This document shows positions 14,313 to 26,753 of a stretch of DNA of 64,000 nt, piece after piece; the first letter of the stretch is position 1; each line of letters starts with the position of its first letter. The notes beneath the pieces are model-generated. The model saw nothing but the letters and a program-made list of their open reading frames with translations, ran no database searches and had not been told where the DNA came from. Source of the stretch: Ulva prolifera (Eukaryota > Chlorophyta > Ulvophyceae > Ulvales > Ulvaceae); NCBI GenBank assembly GCA_023078555.1, contig CM041196.1, forward strand, positions 7,823,985 to 7,887,984, in the 5' to 3' direction. The position numbers and the translations under genes are program-made.

Positions 14313-15153
14313 ATGCGTGCATATACTATGGCGCTTTCGACGACAACCCCGTTGACGAACCTGTCCATTGCGGTAGACGTTCGAGACTTGAAACTGGAAC
14401 CTCAACAATGTGATGAGTCTATATCTTTTGATAGTATACGCTGGACTCTTGATTCACGCAAGGATACTGTTGCTGCGTGTCTTCGTTGTGAGGATGTCAA
14501 CAACGTCCTTGAAAATTTCAAGCGCTCTGAGGATCAGCGGGGCAACTGCAGGCTATGTAAGCATAATCAGAAACCTGGCAAAACTACTACGTTGAACCAC
14601 ACCTATCTTTGCAATTTCGGGGCCAGCCGATGTACAGCAACCAAAGAAAAGCAGGATGCTGGGCTGGTTGGGGCTTATGCTGCTAACATGGCTGCAAAGG
14701 CAGATCAAACAGCTGCTGCCAATGGACCTTCTCGTGCAGGCAGGGATGCAAGGGGTACTGGAGTGACCTGCTATGGTTGCAAGTACAAGTTGCACTGCCG
14801 CGTGTTCCTCAACCATCCCAATGACTTGTACATTGTGTTGCACAATCATGGGAAGCACAGCAGTGATCCCACACAAGAGGGATGTCCGCACAAGACTATA
14901 AAGGTCAGTGAAGACACTAGAGCGTTCTGCACTGGCAAAATCATAGAAGGGGTACCAAATTCCTCGATACTGAAGCGTATGTGCCTCTGGACTCATTCAG
15001 ATGCTATCCGCTTTTGACAAGACGTGTAGGTTTTTGCGCATCTATGCAGAGAACTTGCAGCGGCTCGCAAAGCTTAGTGGGATACCTCCCTCAGAGCCAC
15101 AAAGTTTGATGTCGCAATTGCTGCAGAGCACTCCAGCCCATCGTGCACAATGA
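14313..15153 (+). pseudogene. Truncated MULE transposase: DNA-binding region only, two exons
   Basis: Exon 1 (14313-14976, 221 codons plus one base) runs from ATG through NVLENF, a Cys-rich region (CYGCKYKLHCRVF) and HPNDLYIVLHNHGKHSSD, a Cys/His arrangement like the WRKY-GCM1/FLYWCH-type fingers of MULE transposases. A GTATGT...GCAG intron (14977-15049) splices in frame to NLQRLAKLSGIPPSEPQSLM. The complete element has an intron at the same place. The frame stops at 15151-15153 just past the deletion junction, giving about 255 residues. The catalytic D, D, E residues and the SWIM finger are absent. If expressed it could bind element ends without cutting and so act as a repressor; that is inference. 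The frame is still open, so it may be a functional short product and not simply dead. Confidence 0.8.
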
Positions 15154-15223
15154 TTGTGCAACACCCGATGAGCGACATATTGACATGGACGATATGGTGC
15201 TCTTGTTAACAAACGGCAGATAG
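15131..15223 (+). pseudogene. Orphaned C-terminal tail of the MULE transposase
   Basis: This frame reads LQPIVHNDCATPDE then HIDMDDMVLLLTNGR and stops. It matches the C-terminus of the complete element (LQPIIADDAADT ... EMDDMVYLLTNGIQ at about 59421-59537). It is out of frame with the upstream exon, so the internal deletion disconnected it. It fixes the right edge of the deletion at about 15131-15136. Confidence 0.8.
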
Positions 15224-15699
15224 ATGCATTGTTTTGATACTGTGGCAGAAACATATTGATTGACACCGCTGCAGCGGTCTGCTGGTGTAAGAGTTAAGTT
15301 GGTTCCATTCGCATGTTCATGCTGAGCCCACGTTCAATGTATATCTGGCATGACCAGTTCCAGCATCCGCCTTAGCCAGTAAAGCGCCACTGATTGCATT
15401 CTTTACGCACGTCGACTGATCAACTTGATACCAGATTGCGTTGGTGTTGTGGCAGCACGAAAGCCAACCTCGTACCAACCGCAACCAAGTAGGTTCAGAT
15501 GTACAACGAAGCTTAAAGATAGCAATTAAACCAGCAAGGTGCATATTTGCGACTTCTCGGCGAAGTACGGCGCATCTAAGAGCAACAAGCCGATCCGAAG
15601 CCTGCCGGTGTGGCGCCACACTCATGGCAGCACCGATCGGTTGTGGTTTCCGGTCGTCAAGGCCGATACAGTTCGCGATGTGAAGCATAGAAGTTGTTT

Positions 15700-15803
15700 G
15701 TGTTTCTACTGCTGCTTTACTGCTCGTGCGGCTGACTTCCGTGGACTGTCCAAGCTGGCGAGGGTGGCGAGGGCACACCGTGCGTGTAAGAATAATACGG
15801 GGG
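15700..15803 (-). repeat. Right terminal inverted repeat of the small MULE
   Basis: Reverse complement of the left TIR, ending ...AATAATACGGGGG. The duplication GTGACGAT follows at once. Confidence 0.88.
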
Positions 15804-15811
15804 GTGACGAT
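15804..15811. repeat. Right target-site duplication, GTGACGAT
   Basis: Exact copy of the left flanking octamer at 14117-14124. Confidence 0.85.
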
Positions 15812-16762
15812 GTGCTCCCAGAACGCCGCGCGTCATAAGACCCGCGGGCCGATCCTTTGGATACATAGAGGTGATAGTCTCCTTCATTCGCCTACATATG
15901 GTACAAGAGGGGCGTGGGTGTTGTTAGAGCGGTTTGCAGGCGTCTGATGTGGCGTTTCTGTATCCGAGGTATCTCGAGATACGGAATGGTCGGCCTAGGC
16001 AATCGCGACATTTCGTGCATGTTCCTGAATCACGCATGTTCCGCCTACATCAGACGGAGCGACACTAAGGACATGAATTGTGTCCGGGATCTCACAACGT
16101 GACGAGAATGGAAGGTGTCATGTAAGACAAGTGACCATCTGCATTCCCCACATCCCGTGTGGTTGTAGCGCCCGCGACAGTGTTTTTCTGAAGCAGCCCT
16201 ATTCATCCGATGCGCTGTACTTCGCTACCACGTGTTGGTTTGTTGTGTGTATGTTGATCCGAAAGCTGCAGAATATCTACGTGAGACATGGCAGCCTCGA
16301 CGCCTGCCTGCCTCGATCGTGCTTCATTCAATCGTCGAGTCCCGAAAGCGCTTGCGGGGAGCCACAGAGCAGAAACACGGCGAAGTAGATGCCTGTCGTG
16401 TGATGTATGTGCACCACACGCAAGGCAACACAGGTGCGCTGAAAACCATGTAGACAGCTGCCTTTGCCGACCATTTCATAACGTGTCGACAAAACTTATG
16501 ACCACATCAGATGTATCATTTGTCGTTGGGTCTAGTCTTGAAGTGTGCTCTGTGCGCTCGACACTCCACCGCTGCGTACCGGAACTGCAAGCACAGGACT
16601 CAGTGGGCTGGGACCCGTCAGACGTGGCGTGGCATGCTTCTTGGGTGACAACGTATATGTTGCTTCCTTGCTAGCTATAGCAGGGGTGGTATTCTTCGTA
16701 AGCACATGTTGCAGCACCCACAACTGCTGTGCTCTGATTATCTTTGCCATTCATCATGTCCT
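15812..16762. other. Region upstream of the bicupin, no gene assigned
   Basis: Contains a 14-bp perfect palindrome GTATCTCGAGATAC at about 15967. Otherwise there are only short open frames. The missing first exon of the bicupin may lie here, but I cannot place it. Confidence 0.4.
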
Positions 16763-18065
16763 GCAGTTGAACACTACGCAGATACCGCTCCTCTGTTTTG
16801 TAGGTCCCATGAAGATCGTATCATCAAACGTATACAGGATCTGCCTGTTGTGGCAAGTCACCATGTTGCTGTCCCAATACTAAGGCCGTTCCAGGATGAC
16901 CTGCCATTTGCTGTGTCTCTTGAAATCTGTGAAGGGGAGGCCAGGTTTCATCCCAGCAGCACTGCCTGTGAGCACCCTATGTGCGAGCTACTGTACTTTC
17001 TGGATGGGGCTGGATCCGTGACTGTGTACAATGGCAGGGGGGATGAAACGGCACTGGGTGTTTGTGCTGGTGACTCAGTACTAACAGCTGGTCAGAGTGT
17101 GGTGGTCAACAATAATCATGTCCAAGATGCAATGCCATCAAGCAAGCGTCTTCCATTTCTTCGTGTCATTCTCCCATTGCAGTATGTGGAGGAAAATGCA
17201 CATAGTCCACAGATCGCCCAGGAATGCCGCAATGCTGCAGCGAAGGTACACTAACTTGTGATGACTGCAACTTCTGCCCTATGATCGTTCATGCTGGGAT
17301 CGGTGTAGAGTGACTCATGTTGTATGCTCTCATGATTACCAGCCACTGGTAGAACTGGCGTCCCTCAAGATCGTTGACATGTTTCAGTGGTCACAGCCCA
17401 AGAACGTCGTGCAGGCAACAGAGAACTGGTGCGGGGACCCCAGATTTTGCTCTAAAGTGTCAGCCATCGTTGGCGGACTATTTACCAGGCAAGAACCAAC
17501 TTTGAGAGCCGCGTCGTCCATGTATACTTACCCAGAAGCCTTGAACACTGAAAGTGTCGCAGATTATCACTCGAAGCTAAGCAGCCAAGACTCTGGTCAA
17601 TTCCACAAAGTATCCCTGCTGGATGCTCCAGCATTCCAGATGCCAAATCAACAGAATACGTTGGCATTGGTTTTAGATCCTGTTGCCGATGATGTACCAT
17701 TCACTTTTGGGGTTGAGATTTTCCCACCTGGATTTTGTACACCTCCCCATGTCCATGATGCGGCATATGAAATGTTTATCATCCTCTCTGGGAAAGGAGC
17801 TACCGCTTTTTGCAATGGTCATAGAAATCCGATTGGCCCGGGTGATGTTGTGGTGTTCCGGCCAGGATGCGTTCATGGTATTGACACAGGGCCTGAGAAG
17901 GTATACTGCCTGGAGCTACTACTACCTAATCAAGATTTTGCAGAGATGGTACGTCGAGGACAGAAACTGTCACTAGATGATGACGATTCTTGTGTTCTTG
18001 CTGCAATTGGATGCGCAGTTGAACTTGGCCTCAAAGCAGATAACAGCGGTGGTGTGCTTGTATGA
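16763..18065 (+). CDS. Bicupin-domain protein (5' end not resolved)
   Basis: Two cupin beta-barrels in one chain. The first exon seen (about 16763-17245) gives a degenerate cupin: HPMCELLYFLDGAGSVTVYN followed by VCAGDSVLTAG. After an intron, the second exon (about 17341-18065) has a canonical cupin: PPGFCTPPHVHDAAYEMFII with the metal-binding His-X-His and Glu, then GPGDVVVFRPGCVHGIDTG with the distal His. The second barrel should bind a metal ion; the first lacks a clean HxH and probably serves structure. No in-frame Met precedes the first barrel, so at least one 5' exon is missing from this call. Bicupins include oxidases, isomerases and storage proteins; substrate cannot be told. The stop codon overlaps an ATG of the next possible gene by ATGA. 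Confidence 0.75.
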
Positions 18066-20250
18066 TTCGCTGGTTCGAAGATGATAATTTTGTCTGCCTT
18101 CGTCCGATGCTGAAAGTCTCAGAAGCTGATGTGGGAGACAGTGGAATCCGGACCTTTCTTGATGAGAATACCAAAGTCTTCAGGTAGAACATTGTAACAG
18201 TTGGTAGTAAATTCAATCGTACGTCATCTCACATACCACGTTTTTGCATCCTGAATCGCTGTTAAAGGTGTCAGCAAGAGGGCCTGCCACGGAAGGCCTG
18301 CCCTACCTGCCCCAAGGTCATCAAGCCGAACTCATTCAACTGCAAATGGCAGCTGCCTGTTTTCGCCTGGCAGCAACTGTTTAGTTCCCAATTTTTAAAG
18401 AGGTAAGGGTGTCCACACCGGCATTTGCCCAGGAATGGCATGATGACCGTGCGAAAAAGATGTGCACTACACAGATTCCAGACATCCGCCGCTGCTCATA
18501 ACTGTGTACCACCTCCGACACTGAGTCCATTCCGATTCTTGAGTGTATGCGCAGTCCTGAGGCAAACCTCAACGCCATGAGATGCGTATGCTATCATGCA
18601 TGTAAATTGATGCAGCTGCATCAGAAAATACAGGCTGAAATGTGGACTGCTTGTAGTAGCAGGGGTTCGCCGGCCGTATGCCACGATATGCTCTGAGATG
18701 TGGTGTAAGCATACTGCTCTGTGCAGTCATACGCGGGGCCCTGCACACGTGCATTGCAGGGTGCCCCCTGATCAAAGGCTGCTCACAACATGGGCTCGTG
18801 GCAGCTGACTCTGAGTTCGATCCGAAACGCAGCCACTTCAGTACACGAAAGAGGACGTTTCTGGAAGATGGTCCATTAAATGGTGAGTGCGCGAAGACTG
18901 TGTTGCAAGGGCAAAGGTGATGAGGCAGGTAGCACTGAGGACACAGCGAGCAGCGCAAGACCAGGTTCAGCAATTTAACGCTGCGCATCCAAGCCCCATA
19001 CATTACACCGCACAGAGCAAGCACCCATACAAACCCTGCTACCGAGCAAAGCATCCCAGAATCCAGCGCGACCACATCAATGCACACAAACACCAGCATC
19101 CCAATGCACACCCACAAAAGCATACTGAAACAAGCAAACATCTACGCCTTTCCATACGTGCAGATCCACGCACACTAACCCACCAAAACACACGCAGCTG
19201 CGCCGTGGCGGCCCAGGCCGGCCCCGTGACAGCGGGGGGGCCCAGCTCCTGTCCCCGGCCCTCCCGCGTGTCCGTAAAGAAGCAGATAACCTGCTGTGAA
19301 GGCACGTCCCAGCCACAGCCCGAATCCCACCACACCAGGGCCACACCAGCCGCGCCACACGACCCTCAGGGGCACGCCGGCCGCGCCACAAGCATCGGAG
19401 GTCATGCATTCACCATCCATCCAGCGTTGCAGGCTGAGCTGGGCAGCCCAAAGGCAAAGGCAGATGAACGGCCGACGACTTTTGTGGCTACCATGTGCCT
19501 GACGCATGTCAAGCTTGCCTCATGATATCATTCCAATTCAGCAGGTTGTGCAGGTCCACCTACCTCATCTAATCCAGAGCTATCGAACACACTTGCTGGC
19601 AATGGCGGGCTGGTGGCTGATGAAGGCGATGTTAGAGCTGCCGGCAGCATGAGGGATTCATTTGACCTGCTACAGGCGTGCAGACTGGTCATGCAAACAA
19701 CGGGCAGAATTGATGAGCTGACTCTCCCCTTCCGGCCCTTCCGGGTGTTGGCTGACGAGCAGGCATATGTTCAGGTCTTCCACTGTAAATTTGTTCAGAG
19801 ATGAGTGGGCGTCCTAGAATGTGTTGCACACACAACTCACAGATCAGACTGTGAATGCTTCAAAATCTTCGCACCACTGTACACCGTTGTCATTTACATA
19901 GCATATTCTTCATAGAAAAAAATACCCCAATTGATAGCATATTCTTCCTCAACATAAGCCATGATTCCCAGTCTGCATGTGAGTGACTATTACGTTGCTG
20001 CATCATGATGTCTGGCAGGATGTCCAGGAGACCATCTATGCATGGGTCCAGCTGCAGTGGGCCCTTGCTTGCAAAGGACGCCGAAGGCAATCACGAGTAC
20101 GAATCCACGACATGTGTCCACGGCGATTGCCAGAGCTATCTGTGAAGCTCCATGGCCGTGATCGGTGCAGGCGTCCCAGGTGCATCGCGCCACGACCAGC
20201 TGGTGGCCGGAGCGTGCCGAGATTGACGCTATGCAGTCGCTTTTAAGAAA
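18062..20250 (+). CDS. Unassigned putative multi-exon gene
   Basis: I do not recognise this protein. Several segments look like real exons. 18062-18183 opens MIRWFEDDNFVCLRPMLK and ends at a GT. 18268-18402 continues in phase with GLPRKACPTCPKVIKPNSF, a Cys-x2-Cys-containing stretch, and ends at AG|GTAAGG. About 18758-18880 reads DSEFDPKRSHFSTRKRTFLE and ends at ATG|GTGAGT. It joins in frame to an exon at about 19545-19774 (LAGNGGLVADEGDVRAAG; RIDELTLPFRPFRVLADEQ). A last segment near 20020 (DVQETIYAWVQLQWALACKG) is weaker. The intron at about 18884-19543 has an unusually GC-rich patch near 19200-19400. It may be one gene or two, and the first segment could belong to the bicupin transcript. 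Confidence 0.35.
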
Positions 20251-22453
20251 ACTCAAAGCTCTCGATGCTTTTCCAAAAATTCAGGTTCTGAGCAACCTCC
20301 GAATCTGCTTTCAAAGTTCACACTCTACGGCTGTTCCTTACGCGTGGGGGTGTTGTACAGGATGACTTCTACTCAAAAACCATGTCCGGAGGGGTGATCA
20401 CCATCGTTTGTGCCCTGCTGATGGTTGTTCTCTTTTTCACCGAGCTAGGTAAGCCTCTACTGCATGTAGGAGTATGAACACCCTTTTTCACACCTGCCAG
20501 TATAAGGCACACGCAGCACACATGAATGCTGGCCATCAGCAGAGCTCGATGTAGAAAATACAGTCAGCTGATAGTTGGCGAGCGTGCTTACCATCAGGCC
20601 AGCTGGTCTTACATGTGTGTTTGGGTCACTTGGAAAGAGTATGCAGGACTATACTTGACCACCAAATCTGTGCACATGTTGGAGGTGGACACTTCAAGAG
20701 GCGAGAGAATATCCATCAATTTGGACATAACCTTGCCCCGAATGCCATGTGATTGGATCAGCGTTGATGCCATCGACTCATCGGGGCGAGTTCAGACCGA
20801 TGTGGATCACGATCTGAAGAGGCAGCGCCTGTCCCTCAAAGGGCGGAAAATCCAAGTTGAGGTCAAGCATGATGTTGGAGGGGATGAGGAACTTCCCGAC
20901 CATTTGCACCCTGATGCCTCTAAGCTTCCGGCAGAATACTGCGGTTCGTCTCTCAGCCTATGTTCTTGTACTGATTGTTTCACGAGTCTGAACGATCATT
21001 ATCAAGGACAAGCTTGGAGATGTGTCCAGGGTCATGCTATGGGGCGGAAGCCAAGGAAGGCGATTGCTGCAACAGTTGCAGTGAAGTTCGAGCAGCATAC
21101 CAGACCAAGGGCTGGGTGAGGTGCCCTGATCCGCTGCCACAATGTGTCGCCCCTTTCACACTCTGGCCTTGATGTTCAACTCGCTGCTGTCAGTTTTTCG
21201 GGCGTTCGTGCAGGTCATGCCCAATTACGATTCAATTGAACAGTGTCAGCGGGAAGGTTTTCAGGACTCTCTGATGCGAGTGGTGAGATCTGCCAGATCC
21301 AATTCAAACCTTGCAAAATTTGCCCACATCTAGAGCCTGAAATTGGAATATTTGCAGAAAAATGAAGGCTGCAGACTGCGGGGCATGATTGAAGTGGCGA
21401 AGGTTGCAGGCCGAGTGCAGTTTGCAGCAGGTGAGAATGCCCTTAACAGATCGTGGTGGATTTGTGAGATCGTTTGCAGGTGATCGGGAGCTGATGTTGT
21501 GGCTGCAGGCAAAACCTATGAGCATAGCGGTCAATTGATTCATGACCTACAAGCGCTCAAGGATCAGAAACTGGATGTTTCACACACCATTGCAAGCCTG
21601 ACATTTGGGGAAGAAACATATCCAGGGCAGAACAATCCACTGTCTGGAGCATCTTTTGATCAGAAGCAAGAAAAATCAAATTCGGCAAACTTTCCAGGTC
21701 TGGCCTGTTGTCCTTCTGCGCTCCGTGATGTCAGTGGGACAGCATGCATCAATCGCACAACTGCTTTCGCACACCTCACAAATATGTTGGGGGCATTGCA
21801 ATCAGTTTGACTTGTGTGAGTCCTCCAGGAATGTATCAATACTACCTGAAGGTAGTTCCGACCAGTTATAAGGCCAAAGGAAAAGTGACCGAGAGTATGC
21901 AGTACTCAGCCACAGGTGTTCCTCGCATGCTCTTGAGCCCAATTCTGGGATGACCCTCAGTGCATGGAATACATATTCTGAATTACTATCACTGTGTTCT
22001 TGACAAAGTATCTAAGGCTGTGCAATCAGATGGTAGATGGTGCCACTTGGTGCACTCACAGCACAGGGCCGTCACGGCAGATTAGCTCATGACTCGGGCA
22101 GCTGCAATTTGCAGATCACTTTCAGCCGCTGGATCCGAACTTGATGACTCGTGGAGGAGTGCCGAGTATCTCTTTCTACTATGATCTCTCTGCTGTGAAG
22201 GTAAGCTTGCCATTCTCTTTGTTGTCACGCATTATATCAGCACAAGCTATCCACACACAGCAGAATTGACGTCTCGGCCACTTGTGGCATGCAGGTCAAC
22301 GTTGTGGAAAAAAGCACCCCCTTTCTTCACTTCATTACCAACGTTTGTGCCATTGTAGGAGGTGTGTGGGCCCTGTCGGGTTTGGTGGATTCCACCGTTT
22401 ACCACAGCCAGCGATTGATAAAAAAGAAAATTGATATTGGTAAATATGGTTAG
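20231..22453 (+). CDS. ERGIC3/Erv46-like ER-Golgi vesicle protein (multi-exon)
   Basis: Cargo receptor of COPII/COPI vesicles cycling between ER and cis-Golgi. The ATG at 20231 gives MQSLLRKLKALDAFPKIQ. It splices to DDFYSKTMSGGVITIV and the first membrane span (CALLMVVLFFTEL). The lumenal domain follows: INLDITLPRMPCDWISVDAI, the Cys-rich CYGAEAKEGDCCNSC, NEGCRLRGMIEVAKVAGRVQF, LTFGEETYPGQNNPL and YYLKVVPTSYKAKG. The last exon has TPFLHFITNVCAIVGGVWAL as the second span and ends in a short cytosolic tail, KKKIDIGKYG, which resembles the ERGIC3 terminus. Two membrane segments near the ends around a large lumenal domain is the family layout. About ten short exons; the exact borders in 20870-21000 and 21900-22140 are not resolved. 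Partner Erv41/ERGIC2 is not in the window. Confidence 0.9.
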
Positions 22454-22677
22454 CAATACTATGCTGCTAAGTTATGCACGGAATTATGTCGACTCAGATT
22501 GTTATGTGCATCAGAACAGGAGCGGCCGGAACATACATTGTAAACAGAAGTATGATTTAGTTCATGTCTGCATCACCTTCACGTGCACATATTCATATAT
22601 GATGAATTACCTCAAACATGATCCCATGGTTCAGCTTAGACGAAACGGAAAAAATAGTCTGTATTGCCTCGGGTTCT

Positions 22678-24449
22678 CTAATCCCGTGAATGTACAAGCT
22701 CTTGCACATCTTGAAGTTCAGGCTGAGCAGCGATTGCCCCACCAGCAAGGGTAGTCAGGGCCCCACAGGCAGCAGCAAATTTTACCGCATTTGCAGTTTC
22801 TTCTAAATCTCCAAGTAGTTCCCGAATCGGCTTTCCAGAATCCTGCACTTTTTGTGTGTTTTTTTGGTTGAGACGGAACCACCAACGCAGGTGCGATGAC
22901 AGCTGTCTGCTGGTTGACAAAGAAACGTGGCCTGGGGTCGACTGCAGTGCACACCTGCAAAAGTAGGTACGCCAAAAATCCACATGTGAATGCGTCGCCA
23001 GCTCCAGTTGTATCTTGCACTGTGACGTCGTACACCGGTATAGATCCTGACTTCTCGAGCTCCCCTGCAGCTCTAATACAGAATGCAGCTCCTGCACCGC
23101 CAGCAGTCACTAGGACTGCCCTGGCATGTGGCAGCTTGCGGAGCACCTGCATGATATGTGTCTCCCTTGTCAACCTCGTAGACTGCAGAAAACCTTGTTT
23201 GACACTGGAATACAGCGGATTTGCGCGCCGGACGACAAGCAATCCAGTCAAAACAAAGCAATCATACACACACCAACAAACAAACAAACAAGCATCCTGA
23301 GATATGATCAGCTGTTCACAAGGGATCCTTGAGTCGCACAGTGGAAGGATTATTAAGGGCCTCTTGGGCGGAGATGCCATATGCCCACTCTGCTTCTTCA
23401 TCTGTGATTTTCACAAGATCGGCCTGCTCCATGAAGGGTCGAATGTTGTCCAGTGCATGCTCTGGCTCGTCCCAGAATACAGGCCGCCAATTACAATCTA
23501 TCATAACTAGAGTTCCTGCCTCCTTGGCAATTGCCATCGCCTCGTTCATTGACATTGCAGTTTCGGAATACGCAAGCCCAAGGGTGCCCATGACCAGTAC
23601 TTCAGCATCCTCGATCATGCCTTTCGGCAGTAACTTCGGGCTGATAAAACAATCACAGTATGTGTTGGTATCTTGCCCAAATGAATCGAAAATTCGCTCC
23701 CCTTCCATGGTGCGAGTGACATACACATCGCGTGTGGGATGGCTGACTTGAAAAACCGACGACGTGTCCACGCCTCTGCCTACAAAGACTCTTTGAATAT
23801 CTTATCCGTTGAAAGCTTTTTCAATGACGATTGGACAAAAAAACTCGTGACGCTATGTTCTAATGCTGACTTCAAGTGTGACGCACTTGACACAGACGAA
23901 ACAGCAGTCAAGAGTGCAACTAGTCATCTGCTGGCTCGGCACAGGAGATGCAAACATACTGCGCATGAGGTCAAGCAGCTCTGAGCCCTTGGCATCATTG
24001 CCCAGGCTGGACACAAACGCGACAGGCACCCCGAGTTTGCCGAGTCCGCACGCCACGTTGCAAGGAGCTCCTCCTGGGTAGCCCGTCCAGCTAGTCACTT
24101 CTGCCTTGGACTTGCCTTTATCATTTGCAAGCATGTCTGCACAGCGGTAGCGGTAAGAGCAGAATTCAGGGACTCGTCTAGTAAGCAGTACGTACTCCAG
24201 CACGCAGCTCGACTGTACATAAGACAATTCATAAACAAAAATAGGAATTATGGCGATTTCGGTGGTGAGAAGAAGCCATTAAGAGCTAGCAATCTTACCA
24301 AAGAGAGCTTCGCCGAGACACACCACCTTTGGCTCGGCGGTGGCCGGAAGGCATTGCACTGCGACTCGGCGTACAACATGATCACCTGTAGGACTACAGC
24401 GAGCATATCGAAAGCTGGTCGATCGAGAGGTCGGCTTGGGGCACAGCAT
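22678..24449 (-). CDS. pfkB-family sugar kinase, fructokinase-like, probably plastid (multi-exon)
   Basis: The ATG at 24449 opens a Ser/Arg/Cys-containing leader (MLCPKPTSRSTSFRYARC) like a transit peptide, followed by PKVVCLGEALFG, the usual start of the fold. The second exon has TSWTGYPGGAPCNVACGLGK, the sugar-binding pfkB signature 1 region. The third (about 23771-23330) includes HPTRDVYVTRTMEGERIF and VMIDCNWRPVFWDEPEHAL, features of cyanobacterial and plastid fructokinase-like proteins. Next comes DTTGAGDAFTCGFLAYLLL, pfkB signature 2 with the catalytic Asp and anion hole intact. The last exon ends VKFAAACGALTTLAGG...VHSRD. With an intact GAGD it should phosphorylate a sugar, probably fructose. 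This differs from the FLN proteins of plastid RNA polymerase, some of which are inactive. It is divergent from ispD. Confidence 0.87.
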
Positions 24450-24989
24450 GGTAACTTCGCGATGGCCAGTACTTCTGTCAACAGGTGTAAGTGTACCCGT
24501 TTGTGCGTAGGTCTCCACATGAATCAGATGGCGTTTGAAACGTTCATGCTATGCAACAAGGTCGTCGAAGCCTTCGGACATCGCCTCCCGACACGAACAC
24601 TTGAGTACAGCTGCAGTGGCTACGAATGGTGGAATGGTCCGGAGGCCTGGTGTGGCCACATGTGGTACATGAGTATGTGCACAGCACGCTGCGGGGTACA
24701 GCTGCTCCCGCTGATCCCCAGCATACACCACGTGCCGTATTTAGGCGGCCAGCGCACTGTGGGTGCACTTGCAGGTGACTGCGTTGCGTACAGCCTCGTT
24801 GCGTCGATCAATTGCGGTATCTGCTCGTTGCAACACAGCAGCAATTGTCACAGTCGTCGCGTGGCATGTGAACTGCTCACAAACATGTGCCGATTGACGA
24901 TCTACCGATAATACCTTTTATAGAACGCGGCCTCCTTCCGGAGCTTTAACGCTCGACTTGCAGCACATCAACCGGTGATCCCGAACCCT
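24450..24989. promoter_or_regulatory. Divergent intergenic region between pfkB kinase and ispD
   Basis: 540 bp between two genes with plastid-type leaders. No coding signal is convincing here. A shared promoter is plausible. Confidence 0.45.
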
Positions 24990-26595
<1,606 letters not shown>

Positions 26596-26753
26596 ACACA
26601 CTGTTGAAGAATCAATCACGTCCATGCTGTCATCAATGTCTGTACTAAATGGACTCGGGGATCATCATCAACAAGCTGGAACCGTCCATGGCAACGTAGT
26701 CTTCCCTTGTATGGACACTACTAGGCGTTCCGCTCACCCAGGCGGCCTGATGC

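Larger units (their letters stand above)
14125..15803 (+). mobile_element. Non-autonomous MULE DNA transposon, internally deleted, 1,679 bp
   Basis: The element is bounded by 104-bp terminal inverted repeats (14125-14228 and 15700-15803). I count six mismatches and no gaps between them. Matching 8-bp duplications GTGACGAT flank it. Inside are the N-terminal region of a MULE transposase, homologous to the complete element at 56104-60036, and then, after a single deletion junction near 15127-15135, the last 30 codons of the same kind of protein. The DDE catalytic region and SWIM zinc finger are gone. Protein divergence from the complete copy (same motifs, many substitutions) and different outer TIR sequence show that it derives from a sister subfamily, not from that copy. 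It could only move if a transposase is supplied in trans. Confidence 0.88.

Noticed and set aside
18569..19141. Minus-strand frame with hydrophobic start
   Set aside because: It overlaps plus-strand exons with good splice sites. The hydrophobic start comes from repeats of CACACA/GTGTGT type on the other strand.
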